The notes below the pieces were generated by a model. That model ran no database searches. It was not told where the DNA came from and saw only the letters and a program-made list of their open reading frames with translations. 64,000 nucleotides of DNA from Chitinophagaceae bacterium (lineage in GTDB: Bacteria > Bacteroidota > Bacteroidia > Chitinophagales > Chitinophagaceae): positions 36,632 to 100,631 of the forward strand of contig JADBXR010000011.1 in assembly GCA_020403425.1 (NCBI GenBank). The letters run 5' to 3'. This document shows positions 49,681 through 59,181 of the stretch, one piece after another (the stretch's first letter is position 1; each line of letters starts with the position of its first letter). The translations under genes and the position numbers were made by a program.

Positions 49681-51045
49681 TTATCTTGGGTTTTGTGCAA
49701 TACCGCTCAGTCTGATCTCATTATCAGGTATGGGTAACACATATCTCGGGTCGCCCGGTTCCAGGGTATAGGTCTGTGCATTCATTACCCGGGTCAGTGT
49801 TTGGGCAAAACGGCTGTCTTTGTTCAGCCGCCGGAGATCCTCCCACCGAAGGGTCCCGGTAAAGGGCAGTTCCTTTCTTCTTTCGGCAAGTACCAGTATC
49901 AGTGCCGCTTCTGCGTTATTGGCCGTGTAGGGAACAAAGGTTCCGGTTTTCCAGCGTTTGCTCAGCAGGCTGTTCAGGTCCTGTAATGCGGAAGCAGTGT
50001 TCCCGGCCCTGGCGCTTGCTTCTGCCCGGATCAGGTAGAGTTCATTGGTGGCAAGCCCGCCAAACGGGTAGGAGGAACCGGTATACTGGCCTTTGAAAAT
50101 GGTGCCACTGCTATTGGTAGTATAAAAAGCCGACTTGCGCAGATCATTGGCTGCATAGGATCTCAGCAAATTGGAATCTACCAGGCCGTTGAGGATGTTG
50201 ATACTTAAAATACTATTAGCAGCATAAAAGATTACTTCCGGATTGTTCGGAAATGTCGGGAATGGCTTGGCGGCGTTCAGTGGTAAGCTGTTAAAATCGA
50301 TCAGTCGGTTTACCCTGTTCAGTGCTTTGTCGGCATACGATCCCGCATTGCTGTAGTCTTCCATGTTCAGATACACCCTTGCCAGCAGCGCTTCTGCAGC
50401 AGTTTTTCCAGGCCTTGTCTGATACAGTCCTGTCACTGGCAGCAAATCGATCGCCTGCTTCAGGTCGCTCGTGATCCGGTCATACCCCTCTTTCACGGAG
50501 GCTCTCACAGATATTTGATTGATGTCCGATGTAAGCCGGATGGGTATCCCCGGATCTGTAGCAGCAGTGGCGGCTGAATAGGGTTTTGCAAACTCACTGA
50601 TCAGGTTATAAAATGCATAGGCCCGGTAGAACAGGGCGGAGCCTTTTGCATTCTCCCAATCCAGCCTGTTTTGTGGGGTCTGCCTGATCTTTTCCAGTCC
50701 TTCTAGCACAATGTTGGCATAACCTGCCATGATATACGGATTGTTCCAGTCGCCAATAGTTATCGTTCCCTGGTAGATCTCCTGTGCCCATACATGCACG
50801 TTTTTGCCGTAGTTGGAAATGCCGAGCCAATTTGTATAAGTGAGGTAATAATTGTCCGCACTCACCAGTGGCATCCCCGGATAACTGTCATTCATGAAAA
50901 TATCGTAATCCAGTATTGCCTGGTAATTATCCAGCGTACTTGGCGTAATATCACTCTTGTTCGATTTTATATCCAGCCATTCATCCTGTTTGGTACAGGC
51001 TACTGCAGACAGGAGCCAGCCCAATATGATCAGTGTATGTTTCAT
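49681..51045 (-). CDS. SusD/RagB-family lipoprotein
   Basis: A 454-residue lipoprotein with lipobox AVAC (Cys17). The SusD N-terminal start is DEWLDIKSNKSDITPSTLDNYQAIL, with WENAKGSALFYRAYAFYNLISEFAKPY and the C-terminal RRKELPFTGTLRWEDLRRLNKD. It is somewhat short for the family and belongs to the SusD branch that accompanies TlpA genes. The partner SusC gene lies 17 bp upstream in the transcript. The substrate may be a peptide or other non-glycan nutrient, but this cannot be judged from the sequence. Confidence 0.9.
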   Translation of the reverse strand: MKHTLIILGWLLSAVACTKQDEWLDIKSNKSDITPSTLDNYQAILDYDIFMNDSYPGMPLVSADNYYLTYTNWLGISNYGKNVHVWAQEIYQGTITIGDWNNPYIMAGYANIVLEGLEKIRQTPQNRLDWENAKGSALFYRAYAFYNLISEFAKPYSAATAATDPGIPIRLTSDINQISVRASVKEGYDRITSDLKQAIDLLPVTGLYQTRPGKTAAEALLARVYLNMEDYSNAGSYADKALNRVNRLIDFNSLPLNAAKPFPTFPNNPEVIFYAANSILSINILNGLVDSNLLRSYAANDLRKSAFYTTNSSGTIFKGQYTGSSYPFGGLATNELYLIRAEASARAGNTASALQDLNSLLSKRWKTGTFVPYTANNAEAALILVLAERRKELPFTGTLRWEDLRRLNKDSRFAQTLTRVMNAQTYTLEPGDPRYVLPIPDNEIRLSGIAQNPR

Positions 51046-51062
51046 ATGGTTATTTTGATTGT

Positions 51063-54000
51063 TTAGAATGTGGCCCTTAACCCGATGCTGATGGAGCGGG
51101 GTGCAGGGTATCCGTTCAGGTAAAAATTGTCGTTATAATCCGGGTCAATGCCAGAGCTGTTGGCCCTCCAGAGTATGCCCAGGTTATTGGCATAGAGATA
51201 CCATTGCAGGCTGCTGAAAGGTGTTCTTTTCAGGGAGCTTTTGTCCACCGTATAACTTAGCTGTATGTCCTGCAAACGAATATGATCTGCTTTCTCGACC
51301 AATACATCCGAATACATGTAGAAATTATTCCGGGGCGTATTGGTGGGATAAACCAGTGATGGCACAGTCGTAAACTGTTCATCACCCGGTTTCATCCACC
51401 TGAGCGTATAGTCCCGGTTCGGAGTGCCGGTTACCAGGTCCGAATAATTCAGACTGGTGGAACTTTTTCTAAAATAGTACCCCAGTTTGTAGATCACATT
51501 GAAGGAGAGTGAGAACTGTTTATACGAAAAACTGTTCCGCAGTGATCCAAAGATCGTAGGCCTGGCCGATCCGTGAAAGGTCAGGCTGTCTGGCACCGTA
51601 TTCAACAGTGCCTGGTAGTTTTTACTCACCTGACCGTTCAGCCAGCCTTGCGGATCCCCGTTTGTCGGATCCAGGCCTGCGGTAGGAAAACTGAAAATGG
51701 AGAACAGCGGTCTGCCAGGTACGGCGATCAGGCTGCCATAACTATTGGCAATACTTGTGGCCGCATATTTGGTGTCGAATACCAGTACCTTATCGCGTAG
51801 ACTGTTGAACAGGAGCTGGCTTTCCCACTTGAATTTCCGGTCAATGAGTTTGCTGTTCAGCACAATATCGATACCATTGGTCTGGGTAGAAGCGGCATTA
51901 CCATTAAAAGAACTGAAGCCGGTGGAGGGTGCCAATGGCGCTTTCTCGATCAGGTCCAATCCTTTTTTCCGATAGATATCAATGCTGCCGGAGAAACGAT
52001 TGTTGCGGGTGGTAAAATCCAGGCCAAGGTTCAGGTTCTCAACTTTCTCCCAGCGCAGTTCAGGATTGGGTGGCGAAGTGATGGAAGCAGCCTGGATCCC
52101 GGTAAAATTGGCTTGTGAATACCTGGCGGTAAGATAGGCGGAAGCATTGTACACATTGCCATTATAGCCAAAAGAGATCCGGGGCTTTAGTTCTGTCAAC
52201 CAGTCAAGCCTAAAGAATTTTTCCTTCGCCAGGTTCCAGGACAAACCTATGGACCATAAGGGTGTAACCTTATCGTTGGTCTTAACGCCGAAAATATTAG
52301 CGCCATCTTTCCTGCCACTCAGGGAAAGTGCATACTTATTCCGGAATAGGTACACAGCATTGAGGTAATAGGAAATATACCGGTTACGTGTTTCGAAGAT
52401 ACTTCCACCCGGATCGGGTAATGCCCTCGCCAGGCCGGAAGGATACAAATTGACAAGTGTTTTGTAATCCAGGTTACTCACGGCTGTGCCAAATTCATCA
52501 TTATACCCTAACAGGTTTTGGGTATAGATGGTGTTGGTGATCTCCCGCATTTCCGCACCTGCCATAGCTGTCAGCGAATGTATCTGTCGAAAACTGCGGT
52601 TGTAATTCAGTTGGACCCTTGCATTATGGGCCACCATATCTTGGGTAAGCATGTTCAGGATGGATCCTTTTGGTAAAGCATACGTAAATACCCCGGTTGC
52701 CGCGTTGCGCTGCGAATACTGGTTGACCAGGTTACGCATATAATAGGATTCACTATTACGGAGGTTGCGGTCAAACCTCACCTGACGTTCATACTGGTAT
52801 TGCACTTCGGCGCTCAGGTGATCGGTCACCCGGTACTTCGCCATAGTCTTTAACAGGATATCCGTGATGCGCCTGGTATTGTTGGCGCTATAGAGGTCTT
52901 CCAGCGGCCGATAGGTCCAGTCCTGGTATCCCAATTGACGGACACTATCCACAAAAGCAGTGCGATAGTCCTTTACTATCCGCATCGGGTTCCCTTCTTC
53001 ATCAGCAAGCCTTGCATAGGGATAGATCTGCGTATTGCCCTGGAAGGTAGTGTTGGAGAATCCCGGTATGAATTGGTTGTGCATATCCGTATGGCTTTGT
53101 ATCCAGTATATGCCTGTGGTGATCTCCAGTCTTTTGATGGGGTTGATCACGGTCACCGAACTAAGCGATATCCGCTTGTATGCATTACGTACCAGCGACT
53201 GCCGGTTATGGTCATAACCCGCCGAAAGGGTATAGTTGATCTTATCACCCCCGCCCCGCAGGTTTATGGCATACTGTGCGAGTGAGGATTTCTGGTAGAC
53301 CCATTTGGCATATTCCGACCGCATATCGTTACCCGCTAACTGGTTGATCTGGCTGGCAGCATCAGCAGCCGAGAGCTGTCCCGCCCGCTGTTTGGCCAAT
53401 ATTTCTACCACAGGGCTAACTGCTGGTCTTGATGTCTGGTTAGCAAGGCTGGCATCGTAATAGCCTTTTGAGAAGAGGTATTGCTCCACACCGATGAAAT
53501 CGGCTGCGTTGAGGTAGCTATGGCTGTAATAGAGGTCGGGTTTGTTTACAAAACTCAGGTTGGTCACATAATCCACCTTCAGTTTTGACTGGTAGCTGCC
53601 TTTTTTTGTCGTGATAACGATCACCCCATTACCGGCCCTCGCACCCCAGATGGCTGCAGCAGCGGCATCTTTGAGTACAGTAACGTTTTCTACATCATTG
53701 GGGTTGATATTGTTGATGTCTCCCTCATAGGGGAAATTATCTATTACGATCAGCGGACTGGCAGCGGTATTGCTCAGCAGGGTACTTCTGCCGCGGATAC
53801 TGATCTGCTCGTCACTGATATGGGTCCGGTTAAAAAGCAGGCCACTGGTCACGCCATCCAGTCTGTCAAGCACATTGGTGCTGACCCTTCGGTTCAACAA
53901 TGTATTATCGATCCTCACAACACTACCTGTGATCCTTTCTTTACGGATCTGTTGGTAGCCGGTGTTCACGGTTACGGCTTCCAGTTCCTGTGTTGCGGGT

Positions 54001-54290
54001 GTCAGGGCAATCATCAGCGGAGAAACCGTTTTATCAGTTAGGATAACTGACCTGGTCAGAAAACCCGTATACCTGATGATAAGGGTATCCGGGAGACGGG
54101 CCAAAACAATGGTCACATCACCCTGTTTCCCGGTAGTATGGCTGGTATTGGTTTTTGTAAGATGTAACGAGGCGCCCGGTAACACATCACCGGTTGCTTC
54201 GTTGGAGACAATGATTTTTATCGAGATGCTTTTTTGCGCAAGGTTCCATAATGGGCATAACAATAACAGTAAGCAAAGAATTCGGATCAT
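51063..54290 (-). CDS. SusC/RagA-family TonB-linked outer membrane receptor
   Basis: A 1,075-residue receptor. The signal peptide MIRILCLLLLLCPLWNLAQ is followed by a short carboxypeptidase-regulatory-like domain (about 20-95). The plug has the SusC signature VLKDAAAAAIWGARAGNGVIV (about 207-227), and a beta-barrel ends ISIGLRATF. It is first in the SusC-SusD-TlpA operon. No FecI-type sigma factor or FecR-like anti-sigma gene adjoins it, unlike many such operons, so regulation must come from elsewhere. The 5' region (54291-54346) is short. Confidence 0.93.
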   Translation of the reverse strand: MIRILCLLLLLCPLWNLAQKSISIKIIVSNEATGDVLPGASLHLTKTNTSHTTGKQGDVTIVLARLPDTLIIRYTGFLTRSVILTDKTVSPLMIALTPATQELEAVTVNTGYQQIRKERITGSVVRIDNTLLNRRVSTNVLDRLDGVTSGLLFNRTHISDEQISIRGRSTLLSNTAASPLIVIDNFPYEGDINNINPNDVENVTVLKDAAAAAIWGARAGNGVIVITTKKGSYQSKLKVDYVTNLSFVNKPDLYYSHSYLNAADFIGVEQYLFSKGYYDASLANQTSRPAVSPVVEILAKQRAGQLSAADAASQINQLAGNDMRSEYAKWVYQKSSLAQYAINLRGGGDKINYTLSAGYDHNRQSLVRNAYKRISLSSVTVINPIKRLEITTGIYWIQSHTDMHNQFIPGFSNTTFQGNTQIYPYARLADEEGNPMRIVKDYRTAFVDSVRQLGYQDWTYRPLEDLYSANNTRRITDILLKTMAKYRVTDHLSAEVQYQYERQVRFDRNLRNSESYYMRNLVNQYSQRNAATGVFTYALPKGSILNMLTQDMVAHNARVQLNYNRSFRQIHSLTAMAGAEMREITNTIYTQNLLGYNDEFGTAVSNLDYKTLVNLYPSGLARALPDPGGSIFETRNRYISYYLNAVYLFRNKYALSLSGRKDGANIFGVKTNDKVTPLWSIGLSWNLAKEKFFRLDWLTELKPRISFGYNGNVYNASAYLTARYSQANFTGIQAASITSPPNPELRWEKVENLNLGLDFTTRNNRFSGSIDIYRKKGLDLIEKAPLAPSTGFSSFNGNAASTQTNGIDIVLNSKLIDRKFKWESQLLFNSLRDKVLVFDTKYAATSIANSYGSLIAVPGRPLFSIFSFPTAGLDPTNGDPQGWLNGQVSKNYQALLNTVPDSLTFHGSARPTIFGSLRNSFSYKQFSLSFNVIYKLGYYFRKSSTSLNYSDLVTGTPNRDYTLRWMKPGDEQFTTVPSLVYPTNTPRNNFYMYSDVLVEKADHIRLQDIQLSYTVDKSSLKRTPFSSLQWYLYANNLGILWRANSSGIDPDYNDNFYLNGYPAPRSISIGLRATF

Positions 54291-54346
54291 TTGCAGTAGT
54301 TTTAGGTTTGTACAATAGATTGAGGATCAGTGGTTAGCCTACTGTT

Positions 54347-54595
54347 TTACACCGGGTTCTTGGGTTTTTTGGCATACTGTGTCTTCAGCAGGCACAGGGC
54401 CTGACCGATGGGCGAGGGTAAGAGGCGGTTTTTCAGGCAATGATTTTTATAGAGGCAGCAGGCATTGGCCAGTGCGGGATAACGGTGTTTATGCGGATGC
54501 TGTTTCAGTAACAGGTAATACAATACCCCTGACTGCACCAGCTGGTGCTGCGTAACAGGCTGTTCTGCCGGGTTCAGGTATGGACGGGTTGGCAT
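54347..54595 (-). CDS. Hypothetical small protein
   Basis: An 82-residue reading frame from ATG 54595 (an in-frame start at 54682 would add 29 residues of low-complexity sequence). It contains several Cys (ALANACCLYKNHCLKN and QALCLLKTQYAKK) and basic residues but no recognised motif or signal. It lies directly upstream of the SusC-SusD-TlpA operon on the same strand and divergent from the XRE gene. I cannot assign a function and it may not be a real gene. Confidence 0.4.
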   Translation of the reverse strand: MPTRPYLNPAEQPVTQHQLVQSGVLYYLLLKQHPHKHRYPALANACCLYKNHCLKNRLLPSPIGQALCLLKTQYAKKPKNPV

Positions 54596-54805
54596 AAGGT
54601 ATTGATTAGTAAGTAAACAAATCGATATCGTTACAAATTGTCGGCGATCATCTGGTCCGGTTGAGCGCTGTTCCTGTGTCACTGCACAAGCATCGAACAG
54701 TCAGCAAAAACGTATCATACATTACCTGTTTTCAAATACTTGCCTATAGGTGATTGAGCGGTAGCTGCAGAATCTTCAATTTTAAATCACTTATACCAGG
54801 CAGTA

Positions 54806-55033
54806 TTGAAAACCAAAATAGACAGTTACGTAATAGAGCGGGTGAAAGAGAAAAGGATCGAAAACGGTCTTTCTCAGTCCGACCTTGCCTATGAACTGGG
54901 TATGTCTGTTGGTTTTATCGGCAAAGTGGAGAGCAAGAACTATCCCGCACACTACAATCTCCGCCACCTCAATGACCTCGCCAGGATCCTCGGCTGCAGC
55001 CCACAGGATTTCCTGCCTAAAAAACCTATCTGA
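54806..55033 (+). CDS. XRE-family helix-turn-helix regulator (small)
   Basis: A 75-residue protein starting with TTG, almost all of it a Cro/C1-type helix-turn-helix: IERVKEKRIENGLSQSDLAYELGM, then GFIGKVESKNYPAHYNLRHLNDLARILG. There is no extra sensor domain. It is isolated, between the hypothetical gene/SusC operon (divergent) and a long repeat tract. It may regulate the adjacent SusC operon or itself; nothing in the sequence shows an operator. Confidence 0.85.
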   Translation: MKTKIDSYVIERVKEKRIENGLSQSDLAYELGMSVGFIGKVESKNYPAHYNLRHLNDLARILGCSPQDFLPKKPI

Positions 55034-55135
55034 CCAGTTTACAATATCATTTCAGGGGGAGTTAAGCTAAGATAATGGGTATTTTTGATACTTGCCTATG
55101 GGTGAGTGAATTTTTTTCTGGAAATATGTCAGGGG

Positions 55136-55875
55136 GGGGATAATGATAGAATGAGTGGATGGGTTTTGGTCTCCCGCTTTCAGCGGGATCTTCGCTTCGC
55201 TACGATTTAGTCTTTAGTCTTTAGTCTTTGGTTTAATCGGAGTAGATTGGGGGAGCAGTTATTTAGTTAGTATACACCCGCCTGCGGCAGGTTTGAGGTA
55301 TTGGTATTTCTCTTTGTGATACCGCCTTAACAAGCGAGCAGGATCAAAACATTCTCTCATCCACTCATCCACTCATTCACTCATTGCTTTTGGCGCATTG
55401 GCGGGTTAGCGCACTAGCGTACCTGCCTGCCGGCAGGCGGGTTGGCTAATTGCGGATAATTGGGTAAGTGGTTGTTTGCGAGGTTATTTTTTGAGACGTT
55501 TGCCGTTTAAGGGGGTATTCATCATTTCCCGCCTTAGGCGGGATTCGTCTGTTCAATTGGTGTATTGGCATTTAGCACCTGCCTGACGGCAGTCAGGTTT
55601 GGCTTTGGAACGACTGCGGCAGGTTTCAGGTATTGGTATATCCCCTTTGTGATGCCTGCCTTTACCAAGCGAGCAGGATTAAAGCATTCACTCATTGGTT
55701 TTCAATGCGCCAAATCCCAAGGCTGTGAGTAATGAGTGGTCAATTGTCAATCAGCTAATTCGTTTTCTACCAAAGACCAAAGACTAAAGACTAAAGACCA
55801 AAACCAACAGCCTACCAATCAAACAACTGCTCCCCCAAACTACTCCTAATAAAGCGAGAGACCAGAGACCTTACT
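55136..55875. repeat. Long mosaic repeat tract, plus orientation
   Basis: Contains the hairpin CCCGCTTTCAGCGGG followed by TTCGCTTCGCTACGATTTAG (55175-55210), TTTAGTC/TTTGGTT heptamers and ATACACCCGCCTGCGGCAGG. GATACCGCCTTAACAAGCGA runs into ATTCACTC octamers (to 55387). GGCGCATT octamers and the palindrome CCTGCCTGCCGGCAGGCGGG (55422-55441) follow, then a second partial composite copy to 55700 and AAAGACC/AAAGACT heptamers (55771-55800). No gene is supported in this gap of about 850 bp. Confidence 0.85.
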
Positions 55876-55887
55876 CAAATCAGGATG

Positions 55888-57267
55888 TCAAGACCCTGCA
55901 CCCCGTGAGCGATGTAATAGAAATTCCGGAAGCTGCGACAGATAGGATAGCCGTTTCAGGCCGGAGGTATCAAATTTGCCGGGAATATGTACGGCTGCGT
56001 AGGGCCATAATTGGTAGGACTTATCACGTAAAAAGGGATATCTCGGTCCGTGGTCACCGGAAATGACAACGATTTTGTCCTGCATCTCAGGGTATTGCTT
56101 CAATAGGTTCTTGAGCAAGGAATTGCCATATTGCAGGTAGTCGATGTAATGACGCTTGATAAGCGTGGTATCCTCATCATCCGTATGATTGTCAGCAAGC
56201 AGCCGGCCCTGGCTGTTCCTGCAAAAGGGTTGGTGGGGGATCGGTATATGTGCCCAAATAAAACGGGGACTTGACGTTTTTCTCGAAACTGTATTCTGTA
56301 AGTTTTGGTAAATCTGGTGGTTGTAATTGTCGCATTTGCGGATCGTGTTGTTCCATTTCACAGCGATCATGCTAAATAAGGTGCCAGAAAATAATTGTTG
56401 TTCAAAACTGTAGGGATATTCGCTTCGGTTCGCAACCATCGGGTATTGGTTAATGTCAAAGAAGCTAAGGTTGATGAATGTATAACCCGATCTTTCCAAT
56501 GCCGGAACAAGCGAGTTGTGCCGCAACAGATCAATTCCTTCGTAAAAATTGGAAGGAGCGATACTGTCATCAAAATGAAAGATGCTGTTCACAGAAAATA
56601 AGGTGTTATTGAACCGGCTCCGCATCTCAGGTAGCAAAACAAACCCGGCTTTTGAAAGAAAGCTGTCCAGTTCATTCTGAGATCCGAATTGTTGTTGCAG
56701 GGATACTGAAGAAGCATATTCATCCATCAATATCCAAACAATGTCTTTTGTAGCGGGGGTGTGTGTTTTTTTTTCTTTTTGCTGATGTGTACGGTTCTCT
56801 ATCCGGTACTCGTATGATCTTTTTATGCCAGCGCCCAGGAACACGATGCAGGAGATCAAGAGGAAAACATTGACTGTCTTATGGAAAGCATCCATGGGTA
56901 ATGAAGCGATTCTTCGGGATCCATAACACAGACCGATGATGATCAGCGCTACGGCTGTATACAGAATGACATAAAAACGAACCGGTATATACGAGTAGGA
57001 AAATCCGAAGCCCTTTGCAAGGCTCACTACATGTAAGATAGATAACCAGGTTATGATAACAGGGATACCTGCATAGGCAGGTCCAATGACTTTTTGGGAA
57101 AAGATCACCAAGAGGTATGTGATCAAAAAATAGAGAACCAAACTGCAAAAAGCGGTCACTATATCAAAGGAGGGGAAATAGATAGCGCTTTTATAGATCA
57201 GAAATACAAGTCCGTATAGATACACATATAGGGGCTTTTGGATCGATCGGTTTACAGCTTCTCCCAT
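55888..57267 (-). CDS. Membrane-anchored sulfatase/phosphoethanolamine-transferase-fold protein
   Basis: About 459 residues from ATG 57267 (overlapping the preceding methyltransferase gene by 16 bp). Four to five N-terminal membrane helices (to about residue 155) are followed by an alkaline-phosphatase/sulfatase-fold extracytoplasmic domain. Visible pieces are DIVWILMDEYASSVSLQQQFG (first metal motif), SRFNNTLFSVNS (nucleophile region), FIWAHIPIPHQPF and VVISGDHGPRYPFL. The architecture resembles LtaS/EptA-type transferases, which modify surface polymers, rather than soluble sulfatases. It is the last gene of a three-gene unit with a methyltransferase and a tiny membrane protein; modification of a surface polysaccharide is inferred. 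Confidence 0.75.
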   Translation of the reverse strand: MGEAVNRSIQKPLYVYLYGLVFLIYKSAIYFPSFDIVTAFCSLVLYFLITYLLVIFSQKVIGPAYAGIPVIITWLSILHVVSLAKGFGFSYSYIPVRFYVILYTAVALIIIGLCYGSRRIASLPMDAFHKTVNVFLLISCIVFLGAGIKRSYEYRIENRTHQQKEKKTHTPATKDIVWILMDEYASSVSLQQQFGSQNELDSFLSKAGFVLLPEMRSRFNNTLFSVNSIFHFDDSIAPSNFYEGIDLLRHNSLVPALERSGYTFINLSFFDINQYPMVANRSEYPYSFEQQLFSGTLFSMIAVKWNNTIRKCDNYNHQIYQNLQNTVSRKTSSPRFIWAHIPIPHQPFCRNSQGRLLADNHTDDEDTTLIKRHYIDYLQYGNSLLKNLLKQYPEMQDKIVVISGDHGPRYPFLRDKSYQLWPYAAVHIPGKFDTSGLKRLSYLSQLPEFLLHRSRGAGS

Positions 57268-58607
57268 AAGTATAATTTTCTGTCCGTTGTGGTGCAATCA
57301 GCCACGTCAGCCAAGGTAAAATACTGGCCAAATGAATCCTGAAAATGCGCTTCCTGGTAATCATCAAAAATGTCTTTCCGGTAACGTAACATCTCTGCAA
57401 CTTTGGGATCCGTACGGGGTACGAATTCAACGATCGCGTATCGCGTGGTTATTCTCGCTGCCAGCTTGGCAACAAAGGCCATGGGGACATTGTTGCCAAT
57501 ACACAAGTGATGTATCACGGCCAGCATAAGTACCATATCGCCGCTCAGCCTTTGCAGCAAAGAGGATCGCTCTTCATTTTCCCACCCGATGGCAGGTGTT
57601 GGTGCTGCAATATCCGCTACTACTGTTTCAATATGGGTGAGTTGTTTTTTGTTGATGGCATCTCTTAGCTTTTCCACACAACCATGATCAGACTCAACAG
57701 CGATCACCTGTTGGGCATAATCGCCGGCCAGCAAGGTAAAATGACCATCGTTGCTCCCTATGTCAACCACATTCGTACAATTGATTCTAGAGAACCAATT
57801 AGAAATGATCTTTGTTTTACTTTCCAGGTAGGTCTCGGATAAAATCGTGGTATCATAATAATTGCTCCATACCACTGCACGTTCGCGGGTCTTCCACTGT
57901 GCAACCGATTTGTGGATCAGATCCCATAAAACCAACAACTTTTCACGGCTAAAGGTCTTTTTGACTGATGTAGTACCGGATTTTTTAGCACGTGCATGTA
58001 AATGAATATGCAACAGCAATACCGGATTAAACCAGCTTTGTAGGGGCAAATGGGAGGAAATAAAAGCTAATGACAGGCCATTGATCTGCGACACGGTCAA
58101 TCTTCCCCAGTCCGAATCATTGAAATACATAAGCGAAACTGGCCCAAGCATCATTTCGCAAAACTGGCGATAGGCCATCCACGGATCGCCATCGGTATAT
58201 GTATCGAAAGAAAGTGTATCAAAGAAAACACAACGCCTCTGGTAAAAAGTCAGATTGAACGGGGTGGCGTCTTTCAGGATCATTCCATGTTCCATACAGA
58301 GGGTGTTGATCCTTAGGAAAGTTAGGGTTGCTTTCTTCCACTGTTCCGCGGTCCATTCATACGGCAGGCTGATAAAAGGAATTCTCTCTGGTACAAGGAT
58401 CCGATAAAACCGGTTTTTCTCAGTTTCATCCATGTCAAGTTCAACATGGGGTATCAATAGCCCCTCTGTCACCAGTTTTTGGTACAGTCCCGACCGCATC
58501 AGCTGCTGATATCGTTCTGCATAGCTAAACCCAACATATCTTCTCCAACCTGATGGACGCTGTACCATAAATCCATCCCGGTCCCGGTATGAAACAGCCT
58601 GCTGCAT
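57252..58607 (-). CDS. SAM-dependent methyltransferase with N-terminal kinase-like region
   Basis: A 451-residue protein. The C-terminal half has a class I SAM-binding motif TNVVDIGSNDGHFTLLAG (about 283-300), followed by VIAVESDHGCVEKL and GDMVLMLAVIHHLCIGNN. The N-terminal half includes HGMILKDATPFNLTFYQ and CVFFDTLSFD, reminiscent of a protein-kinase-like active site and also seen in nodulation-type methyltransferases. It is cytoplasmic. Its ATG follows immediately after the TAA of the small membrane protein (TAAATG), and its end overlaps the sulfatase-fold gene. The likely role is methylating a sugar or lipid-linked intermediate; the substrate is unknown. Confidence 0.8.
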   Translation of the reverse strand: MQQAVSYRDRDGFMVQRPSGWRRYVGFSYAERYQQLMRSGLYQKLVTEGLLIPHVELDMDETEKNRFYRILVPERIPFISLPYEWTAEQWKKATLTFLRINTLCMEHGMILKDATPFNLTFYQRRCVFFDTLSFDTYTDGDPWMAYRQFCEMMLGPVSLMYFNDSDWGRLTVSQINGLSLAFISSHLPLQSWFNPVLLLHIHLHARAKKSGTTSVKKTFSREKLLVLWDLIHKSVAQWKTRERAVVWSNYYDTTILSETYLESKTKIISNWFSRINCTNVVDIGSNDGHFTLLAGDYAQQVIAVESDHGCVEKLRDAINKKQLTHIETVVADIAAPTPAIGWENEERSSLLQRLSGDMVLMLAVIHHLCIGNNVPMAFVAKLAARITTRYAIVEFVPRTDPKVAEMLRYRKDIFDDYQEAHFQDSFGQYFTLADVADCTTTDRKLYLWEKL

Positions 58608-58793
58608 TTAGGAGCCTTGCTGGTTGTTAGAAGACGATGGATCACTTGACTTCTTGCGGGAGAATAGGGTTTTCAGGTACAGGGTGATCTTCTTAAAAAA
58701 GACCAACCCGGTCAATAATCCTGATAAGATCATCTGAAAAAAAAGACTTCCCGTTCCGGGATCAATATATAGGAAACGAATAATATGTCCCAT
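58608..58793 (-). CDS. Tiny membrane protein with YIDPGTGS motif
   Basis: A 61-residue protein. The N-terminal motif RFLYIDPGTGSLFFQ is followed by one membrane helix (about 18-36), a basic stretch (LKTLFSRKKSS) and a Ser/Asn-rich tail. I recall similar short proteins with YIDPGTGS-type motifs encoded beside sulfatase-fold and methyltransferase genes, without a known function. It is the first gene of the three-gene unit, abutting the methyltransferase with no gap. It is probably a small partner or chaperone of the membrane-bound enzyme. Confidence 0.7.
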   Translation of the reverse strand: MGHIIRFLYIDPGTGSLFFQMILSGLLTGLVFFKKITLYLKTLFSRKKSSDPSSSNNQQGS

Positions 58794-58969
58794 TGCGTGG
58801 TTTTGGATGAATTTGACTTAGATATGGCTAAATAGTTTAATACACTAAGGATATTGGCAATATCTAAGGACATGGATACAGGCAACTGCTTTTTTGCAGC
58901 TTGGGACGTAAAATTTGAAATGTTGGAGAGGGGGAGAAATAAATGAAAAATATGTTGTATGAATGCTAC

Positions 58970-59095
58970 CCAATAGTAAATCGCCTGCCGAAGGCAGCGT
59001 TAAAAGCCTAATACGCCAATGCGCTAATGCGACAAATCGTAGCGAAGATCCTGCTCTGCGGTAGATCGAAGACCAACCTGCAATTCGCTATTTTT
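58970..59095. repeat. Partial mosaic repeat upstream of gmd
   Basis: CGCCTGCCGAAGGCAGCG (58982-58999), octamers of the TACGCCAA/TGCGCTAA type, and AAATCGTAGCGAAGATCCTG with a GAAGACC word. The remainder of 58794-59181 shows no gene; a few very short reading frames are not convincing. Confidence 0.6.
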
Positions 59096-59181
59096 TACTT
59101 ATTTTGCGCTCCCCCGATGGGTCCTGTTTATTTCAGGAGCCATAATAGATGATAAAAACAATTAATACCAGTAAGAAAATC

